Source: Schlesneria paludicola DSM 18645 (lineage in GTDB: Bacteria > Planctomycetota > Planctomycetia > Planctomycetales > Planctomycetaceae). From it: 64,000 nt of DNA. Shown here piece after piece: positions 58,799 through 64,000 of the stretch. Numbering within the stretch: the stretch's first letter is position 1; each line of letters begins with the position of its first letter. The stretch is taken from NCBI GenBank assembly GCA_945876035.1, contig CAMCMU010000006.1, forward strand, positions 62,001 to 126,000. The letters run 5' to 3'. A program made the position numbers and the translations under genes. The notes beneath the pieces are model-generated. The model was not told the DNA's origin and ran no database searches. It worked only from the letters and a program-made list of their open reading frames with translations.

Positions 58799-61003
58799 CT
58801 ATCTCGATTCGAATTCCCGTTCGACGGCTTCCAATTCTTTGGTCAACCGCCGGTAGCCATATTCGTTGAGGAGGGCGATGATTCCTCGATCACTGTTACT
58901 GCGTGCCACAACAGCGAGCGCGTTCAATGCGTTGTACATTGAGTTGACTGCTGCTTGCAATTGAGCTTGTTGTTCTTCAGCGTTCTTCTCCTGTCTGGCG
59001 ATTCCCGCCTTGGCCAACGATTCTAAGCTGTTCATGTATTCCCAGCCAAATTCCGCTCGACGAGCGTGATAGAGAACGTAAGATCGGCCTCCCACCCGAG
59101 CACGGGTATTCGCTCTGTACATTTCATTCATGGCATTCTGGTAATGATCTCGGACCTGCCCCCACCATGCCGGAACGACTTTTTTTGGCTCGTAATGTTT
59201 CATCACGATATTTGGTATTGGGGAACTAAATTCGACGTCATTCTCAGCAATCAGAGTTGTGGCCTCTTCAATCAGTCTCAGGGCTTTAATGACCGGAACG
59301 GCAATCCCATCCCCACAAATCGTCGAGACCATATCGTGACAGGCCTGATCGGACGTGATATCCGGATCAAAACTAGCTCGACTGAGAAAATAGGAGCTCA
59401 GATCGAAATCGCCAACAGACAAAAAATCCGTGCAATAACCTGCCCAACGTTTTTCGCGGGACTGGGCTATCATGCGTTCCAGGGATTTATGAGAGGCCTG
59501 CGGTAGAAATCCCGTGTTGTCGTCTGTGAGGATCAAAATCAGTCTGTCGGAGATCAAATCGGCTGCAACTGCGGGCCGTTCATTTTCGTTCTGAGCGACC
59601 TGACGAGCCGTGTAATCCACAAAACGCAATTGGCCTTTCGGCGTGGGCGTGAGCTTGTCCAGACAGGCAAACAGATCGGGATCGATCTGCAGGAAATTGA
59701 CCTCCAGAGGCTGTCCGTCGGGACGCAGGAACAGATTCGAATCCGATCTCAAGCGGGTCAAAAAATCAAATCCGACCAGGTGACTACGAAAGGCGAGATC
59801 GCCTGTTTTACGAACTCCGATCTGCAGACGATGGCGTGCTGAGTCGGTGAACTGCAACAAACTCGGCAGTCCGTCAGGACCAGATCGTTGGGAGAGGCTG
59901 TTCCAAGAAGATTCTGCATGCTCGCTCCACTCGAGTTTTTTTGGCAGAGACAAATAGACTGCGTCTACTTCTGGATATGTGCCGAGATAAGCCCGGAGTT
60001 GAGTTTTGGCGATTTGCATGAGCACCTCGTCGTCCGCCATTTGTAATGGCCCGGGACCAATGCTCAATTCGTTTTCGCCTCGTAATAATTTTGCCTGCGG
60101 CATCGTTGTGAAAAACTCTTTAGGAAATTCCAGAGGCGACATCACGAGGCCAACAGTCATTCCCATCTCGTGGGCGTATTTGATGATCCCTTGCAACAGT
60201 GCGGTACCCGCTTCAATGCGTTCTTGGTAGGTCTTCCGTCCCGTGAAATCAGGGTTTTCAAACAGTTTCGCTCCTGCAAACGCCGAACGTCCCGCGGTGT
60301 TCGCGCCGACGGGATACTGCAATCCATACCACAGCACTCCAGTCTGCTTTTTCACTCCGCCAAACTCGAAGTCCACGAACGGTTGCCACGAATGGACGCT
60401 CAGCAGAAGCCGGTTGTATTTCTGCTTAGCCAGCTGTTTCACAACCTGTTTTTGTTCTTGAAGCCCCCACGATTCCTGGCCGATAGGAAAATCATCAATG
60501 GTCCGCCATGCTCGACTGCGAAGCTGCGGCTCTCGCACGACATCGTATCCTGTGAGTTTGAATGCGGGTGGCGTGGCCGGATCCAAGTCACCGTACAACA
60601 GTGAGCGAATGCCGAGTCGATGAGCCAATTCCGACACGGCCCAGAAAGTCGCTGCGGGGGTCTCTCCCCCCACGAGTAACGCCGGTTGACCGCGAAAATT
60701 CACAGTCTTCAGGCAGTGTCCTTGGTCACTCAGTTTCGGCCATGAGGCACTCCAATCTCGCGTCTCTGGATTCGATGACGGACTACCGACAAAAATGACG
60801 TGTGCCCCAGGGTCGCTCGGCGTTCCCGCGAGACTGACTTCGGCCTGATACAGTCGGCGAAGGTGACCTGCCAACTCTTCTGCCGCCGTATGTTCCAAAC
60901 TTGGCGACACCACATTTGTCACAATTTCGACCTTTGGACCGGCTAGCAAATCCAAATGAGACCCAAGAAGTAGGATTGCCAGCCACAGAAAACGTCGTGT
61001 CAT
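58799..61003 (-). CDS. Secreted glycosidase-like protein (GH20/GH67 N-terminal-like fold)
   Basis: 734 residues with a signal peptide (LWLAILLLGSHLDLLAG). N-terminal part has a GH20/alpha-glucuronidase-like domain 2: LEHTAAEELAGHLRRLYQAE, then LLVGGETPAATFWAVSELAH and HRLGIRSLLYGD. The body reads as a barrel with EMGMTVGLVMSPLEFPKE and YPEVDAVYLSLPKK. The acid-base residues typical of GH67 could not be fixed, so activity is uncertain. It overlaps the PQQ gene by one base (stop at 61003), so they are coupled. Confidence 0.78.
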   Translation of the reverse strand: MTRRFLWLAILLLGSHLDLLAGPKVEIVTNVVSPSLEHTAAEELAGHLRRLYQAEVSLAGTPSDPGAHVIFVGSPSSNPETRDWSASWPKLSDQGHCLKTVNFRGQPALLVGGETPAATFWAVSELAHRLGIRSLLYGDLDPATPPAFKLTGYDVVREPQLRSRAWRTIDDFPIGQESWGLQEQKQVVKQLAKQKYNRLLLSVHSWQPFVDFEFGGVKKQTGVLWYGLQYPVGANTAGRSAFAGAKLFENPDFTGRKTYQERIEAGTALLQGIIKYAHEMGMTVGLVMSPLEFPKEFFTTMPQAKLLRGENELSIGPGPLQMADDEVLMQIAKTQLRAYLGTYPEVDAVYLSLPKKLEWSEHAESSWNSLSQRSGPDGLPSLLQFTDSARHRLQIGVRKTGDLAFRSHLVGFDFLTRLRSDSNLFLRPDGQPLEVNFLQIDPDLFACLDKLTPTPKGQLRFVDYTARQVAQNENERPAVAADLISDRLILILTDDNTGFLPQASHKSLERMIAQSREKRWAGYCTDFLSVGDFDLSSYFLSRASFDPDITSDQACHDMVSTICGDGIAVPVIKALRLIEEATTLIAENDVEFSSPIPNIVMKHYEPKKVVPAWWGQVRDHYQNAMNEMYRANTRARVGGRSYVLYHARRAEFGWEYMNSLESLAKAGIARQEKNAEEQQAQLQAAVNSMYNALNALAVVARSNSDRGIIALLNEYGYRRLTKELEAVEREFESR

Positions 61004-62451
61004 TATTGGGCCTCACGAGAAAAACAGTGCAACGATTCGCGTCCGCGAATGAAAAGGCGTCCGTCGGCAATAGCGGGCGACGACAAACAGCTTTCCCCGA
61101 TATCGTTCTGAGCGAGAACTTTCAATTTCGATCCCTGTTCCAGCACGACGATGGTGCCATTTTCACCGGGAACGTAAATCTTCCCGTCGCCTGCGGCGGG
61201 CGAACCGTAATAGTCTCCAATGGCCCGGATTCGGCTCAACTCCCAATGCGGCGTTCCGTCTTTCGTACTAAACGAGCTGGAAATCCCACCTTTCTTAACG
61301 ACGAAGAGTTGTTCGTTAACCACAAGCGGTGAAGAAATATTAGAGGGGGACCGATTGTTGAGATTCCACAACACATGCGTTTTCGTGACATCGCCAGTCC
61401 CGCCACCCCTGATGGCTTGGATGGTGTTCCCGCCAGCCGTTTGGTTATCTAACGAAACAAACGCCGTATCTAATTCGATGCCGCTCAGCGTTCCGCTTTT
61501 GTCTCGGTCTGATTGATCGAATCGACTCCAAAATTCCACAGGAATTTCTGCTCGTGAGAGGATTCCGTCTTGATCGGTGTCCAACCACTCGAGCAGCGCG
61601 AACTTCAATGTTCGAGTATGATCACCATAGCTTTGGACCGAGACATAAATCACGCCATCGCGTTCGACGGGCGAGGTGATCATGGTGCGTAACAACGTGT
61701 TGCAGGTCCACAATTCCTTTCCTGTCAATGGGTCATATCCCTTAAGTTTTCCGCTTCCGGAAATTACAACATCCGTGCGTCCGTTCGCTTCACAAATGAC
61801 CGGAATCGCATAGCCGGCAAGCATCTCTGAGCGTTCCGCTTTCCAGCGACGTTTTCCGGTTCGACTGTCCACGGCGAAGAGCGCGGGGGCCAAATCATCA
61901 TCCTGGTTGAACAGCACCGAATCCTTGTAAACGATCGGCGAGGAGGCGGCGCCCCAATCCATCAAGTAGGCGGGAACCTCCATTTCGTGTCGCCACACCT
62001 TTGCCCCCGTTCTGACATCCAAGGCCAAAAGTCCGAGCGTGCTGAAGTAGACATAGATCCGCTCTCCGTCGCAGGCGGGTGTCGATGACGCTGCGCTGTT
62101 TGGTGGAGTCGTCCGCGGCAGTTTTCCGGTGTCGTATTCCTGTTTCCACAATTCCTGTCCCGTGGCCGCATCAAACGCAAACACCGCTAGCTCTTGCTCA
62201 CCGGTCATGGCTGTTGTAAAGACGCGTCCATCGAAAACGATTGGGGAACAGGCTCCGTCGCCAACCTTAACTGACCACAGACGGTTCTGCGCGTCTGAAA
62301 ATTCCGTCGGGAGCGACTTCTCGGAAGTCGAAACCCCTCCGGCATTGTGGCCGCGAAACTGAGGCCAATCTTCAGCGTCTCCGCGCGTTGGTATCAACGG
62401 AAGAACGAGCAGAGGCAGTAGACAACGAATTCGTTTAATAAGCCGCTTCAT
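61003..62451 (-). CDS. Secreted PQQ-propeller protein with EF-hand insertion
   Basis: 482 residues, signal peptide at the start. Beta-propeller blades of PQQ-quinoprotein type recur: DAATGQELWKQEYDTGK, DVRTGAKVWRHEM, DSRTGKRRWKAERS, DPLTGKELWTCN, STKDGTPHWELSR. Between blades, residues 285-330, there are two EF-hand-like loops: DTDQDGILSRAE and DQSDRDKSGTLSG with Asp/Asn ligands. Bacterial relatives are often exported planctomycete proteins without proven enzyme activity. Start of the operon is the WD40 gene 42 bases upstream. Confidence 0.85.
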   Translation of the reverse strand: MKRLIKRIRCLLPLLVLPLIPTRGDAEDWPQFRGHNAGGVSTSEKSLPTEFSDAQNRLWSVKVGDGACSPIVFDGRVFTTAMTGEQELAVFAFDAATGQELWKQEYDTGKLPRTTPPNSAASSTPACDGERIYVYFSTLGLLALDVRTGAKVWRHEMEVPAYLMDWGAASSPIVYKDSVLFNQDDDLAPALFAVDSRTGKRRWKAERSEMLAGYAIPVICEANGRTDVVISGSGKLKGYDPLTGKELWTCNTLLRTMITSPVERDGVIYVSVQSYGDHTRTLKFALLEWLDTDQDGILSRAEIPVEFWSRFDQSDRDKSGTLSGIELDTAFVSLDNQTAGGNTIQAIRGGGTGDVTKTHVLWNLNNRSPSNISSPLVVNEQLFVVKKGGISSSFSTKDGTPHWELSRIRAIGDYYGSPAAGDGKIYVPGENGTIVVLEQGSKLKVLAQNDIGESCLSSPAIADGRLFIRGRESLHCFSREAQ

Positions 62452-62493
62452 GAAACCGCCTCACAGTGTGCAGAAAAATTGTGATGTCGTTTG

Positions 62494-63609
62494 TCATTTT
62501 GTTTGGACTGATTTCTTGGGGGCTTCCGGCCTGCCCTGTGTGACGGTCACTTCTGGGAGACCAATCGACAGGAATCCGATGTCCCACACAGCGAGACTCT
62601 TGTCATGTCCACCCGTTGCCAGAGTCTCTCCATTGCGAGACAGGGCAACCGCTGTGATACGACTTTCGTGACCTTCTGCCGTGGCCAGTTCTTCTCCGGT
62701 GGCTAACTCCCAGATCTTCAATTCGTTCTTTCCTACCGCTCGACCACCACTAATGCTGATTGCTGTCTTTCTGTCCGGGTGGAATACGACTGCGTTCACA
62801 GATCGACTGTGACCCGCGAAGAAGCCCAATGCTTTTTTGGCGTGGATGTCGTAAACGTTGACATTCTCATCCATGCCACTCGACGCCAGATAGGCTCCGT
62901 CATGTGAAAAGGCGACGCCTGTCGCTCCCTTTGCGTGGAGTTCGAACGACTGCTCCACTTCTCCCGTTGAGGCGGCCCAGATTTTGACTTCGCCCCCTCG
63001 AGTTGGTCGGGTGTCGTCGCCGGCTGATGTGGCGATCCACATGCCATCCGGAGACCAGGCGACTCCGGTGACCGGCAACCGATGTTTTTTGAATAGGAGC
63101 GGCGTTTCCGTTCCCTCCACAGTCCACACATAAGCCGTTTCATCATCACTCGCCGTAGCCAATCGACGCCCATCCGGCGAAAACGCCAAACTCGTGACGT
63201 AGCCCCGATGTCCTTTGAATTCCTTGACGAGGCCTCCTTGGGCTAAGTCCCACAGCGACACGTTCTGATAACCGCCGGTGGCAATCACTGTTCCATCGCT
63301 GGAGAAGGAGAGTGCACGGACTTGTCCTGAACGGACGACGATCTCGCGAATCACCGACTTGCGATCGAGGTCAATGAACTGCACGGCCCCGTTGATACCT
63401 GCCGCCAGCAACTTTCCATCGGGGCTGAAGGCAACGCTTGTCACCCAACTCGGGAATGAGCTCAGGCGTACGAGCGGAACGAGTTGCCGGGGTTCAAGAT
63501 TGGCTGCTTTTGAAACAGGCTGCTCCTGCGGTAGGGCGTTTGTTTCCTCCTCCGCCAATGTGGACAGACTCATGATCAACGTCAAAATTGCTGGCATGGC
63601 GATTTGCAC
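62494..63609 (-). CDS. Secreted WD40-repeat protein
   Basis: 371 residues from the GTG at 63609 that follows AAGGGA; the frame is open to 63705. Signal peptide MPAILTLIMSLSTLAEEE. Repeats carry the WD-type pattern: VTSVAFSPDGKLLAAGING, VRALSFSSDGTVIATGGYQN, VTSLAFSPDGRRLATASDDE, VTGVAWSPDGMWIATSAGDD and ATGVAFSHDGAYLASSGMDE, seven to eight blades in total. WD40 propellers act as protein-binding platforms. First gene of the leftward WD40-PQQ-glycosidase-like series. Confidence 0.87.
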   Translation of the reverse strand: MQIAMPAILTLIMSLSTLAEEETNALPQEQPVSKAANLEPRQLVPLVRLSSFPSWVTSVAFSPDGKLLAAGINGAVQFIDLDRKSVIREIVVRSGQVRALSFSSDGTVIATGGYQNVSLWDLAQGGLVKEFKGHRGYVTSLAFSPDGRRLATASDDETAYVWTVEGTETPLLFKKHRLPVTGVAWSPDGMWIATSAGDDTRPTRGGEVKIWAASTGEVEQSFELHAKGATGVAFSHDGAYLASSGMDENVNVYDIHAKKALGFFAGHSRSVNAVVFHPDRKTAISISGGRAVGKNELKIWELATGEELATAEGHESRITAVALSRNGETLATGGHDKSLAVWDIGFLSIGLPEVTVTQGRPEAPKKSVQTK

Positions 63610-64000
63610 AAAGCGTCCCTTCAAGCTCTTCCCCCACTTTAACCAGACTGCGTGACAGCCCGCAAGCGGTGACAACAACATTGACTGGACCGGTGTCGTT
63701 GTCAAACAGAACTCATTTGGACAAGGTCCCGTATGACCCGCAAAACAATTTGGGGGGGAAAGATACGGCGATGGAAAAAGTCGACCCCCGTGCGTCGAAC
63801 GAGCCTGGGATCAAACAGACGCTGGGTGCCTCATGGGCAAGAATCACGATAACGGATGAACGAGGATGGTCGAATAGTGTTCACCGATATAGACTTGCCA
63901 TCGACAGTCTGAAATTTTCTTGTAACGCGATCTGAGGGGAGATTTGGTGATGGTTCGACACTCGAAAGGACTCCGGGGATCCCGTTCAATGAGACGAGCG
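63610..64000. other. Right edge of the window
   Basis: Upstream region of the WD40 operon. No gene supported on either strand. Confidence 0.4.

Noticed and set aside
1..64000. tRNA, rRNA, CRISPR array or intact transposon
   Set aside because: Looked for T-arm motifs, direct-repeat arrays and transposase motifs; none was found by eye.

Overview
The window looks like chromosomal DNA of a planctomycete (class Planctomycetia). The evidence is a set of families typical of that group. These are a DUF1501 protein next to a cytochrome-like/DUF1549/DUF1553 protein, a ThuA-like protein, a pre-peptidase C-terminal (PPC) domain protein, a PQQ/WD40 secreted cluster, McsA-McsB, a DUF6800-like basic peptide, and ribosomal genes broken out of the usual str operon (rpsL-rpsG without fusA or tuf). 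No rRNA, tRNA, CRISPR array, prophage or intact insertion sequence was seen. Genes are spread over both strands with several 0.5-1.2 kb gaps, and operons are short.

Layout. 1-8.5 kb: mcsB (partial)-mcsA, a 29-residue basic peptide, a divergent RNase HII-like protein, bacterioferritin, rpsL-rpsG, fabI. 8.6-12.6 kb: a NUDIX hydrolase, then a minimal Tad/type IVc secretion core (cpaF-tadB-tadC). 12.8-15.6 kb: a lipoprotein, a DUF695/RraB-like protein and a CPA2 antiporter. 15.7-24.8 kb: a minus-strand run of exported planctomycete proteins (ThuA-like, PPC, DUF1501, DUF1549/DUF1553, and a prenyltransferase-repeat/HEAT protein). 25-31 kb: an orphan ABC-2 exporter permease, malate dehydrogenase, bioA and a membrane glycosyltransferase. 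31-37 kb: a lipoprotein, an M3 oligoendopeptidase, YjbQ, aroC, a dicluster ferredoxin and a DUF6941-like protein. 38-40 kb: gene decay (a broken dps and a broken hydrolase). 40-46 kb: glgX, a beta-hydroxyacid dehydrogenase, dapA. 45.5-55.4 kb: a GspE-like protein that has lost every catalytic ATPase motif, a small membrane protein, sppA, queD-queG, a STAS-membrane protein and an intact GspE/PilB-type ATPase. 55.5-64 kb: hemW, two very small basic proteins, then a secreted glycosidase-like / PQQ-propeller / WD40 operon.

How the genes work together. Metabolic genes cover peptide turnover (pepF), protein arginine phosphorylation (McsAB), fatty acid synthesis (fabI), biotin (bioA), aromatic amino acids (aroC), lysine (dapA), queuosine (queD, queG), heme handling (hemW), glycogen breakdown (glgX) and the TCA cycle (mdh). 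The most unusual items are (i) the pseudo-ATPase GspE paralogue at 45496-46836, which keeps its zinc tetracysteine but has Thr in place of the Walker A Lys and lacks the Asp, Walker B and His boxes, in the same window as an intact homologue; (ii) the RNase HII-like protein at 2419-3477, with a DE-D-E rather than DE-D-D acidic set and about 140 extra residues; (iii) three tiny basic proteins (29, 39 and 71 residues) that may be nucleic-acid or ribosome associated; and (iv) several long perfect inverted repeats in or near the gaps, the best being an 18-bp stem at 48032-48071. Start sites were chosen by Shine-Dalgarno position and family alignment from memory; no database search was possible.
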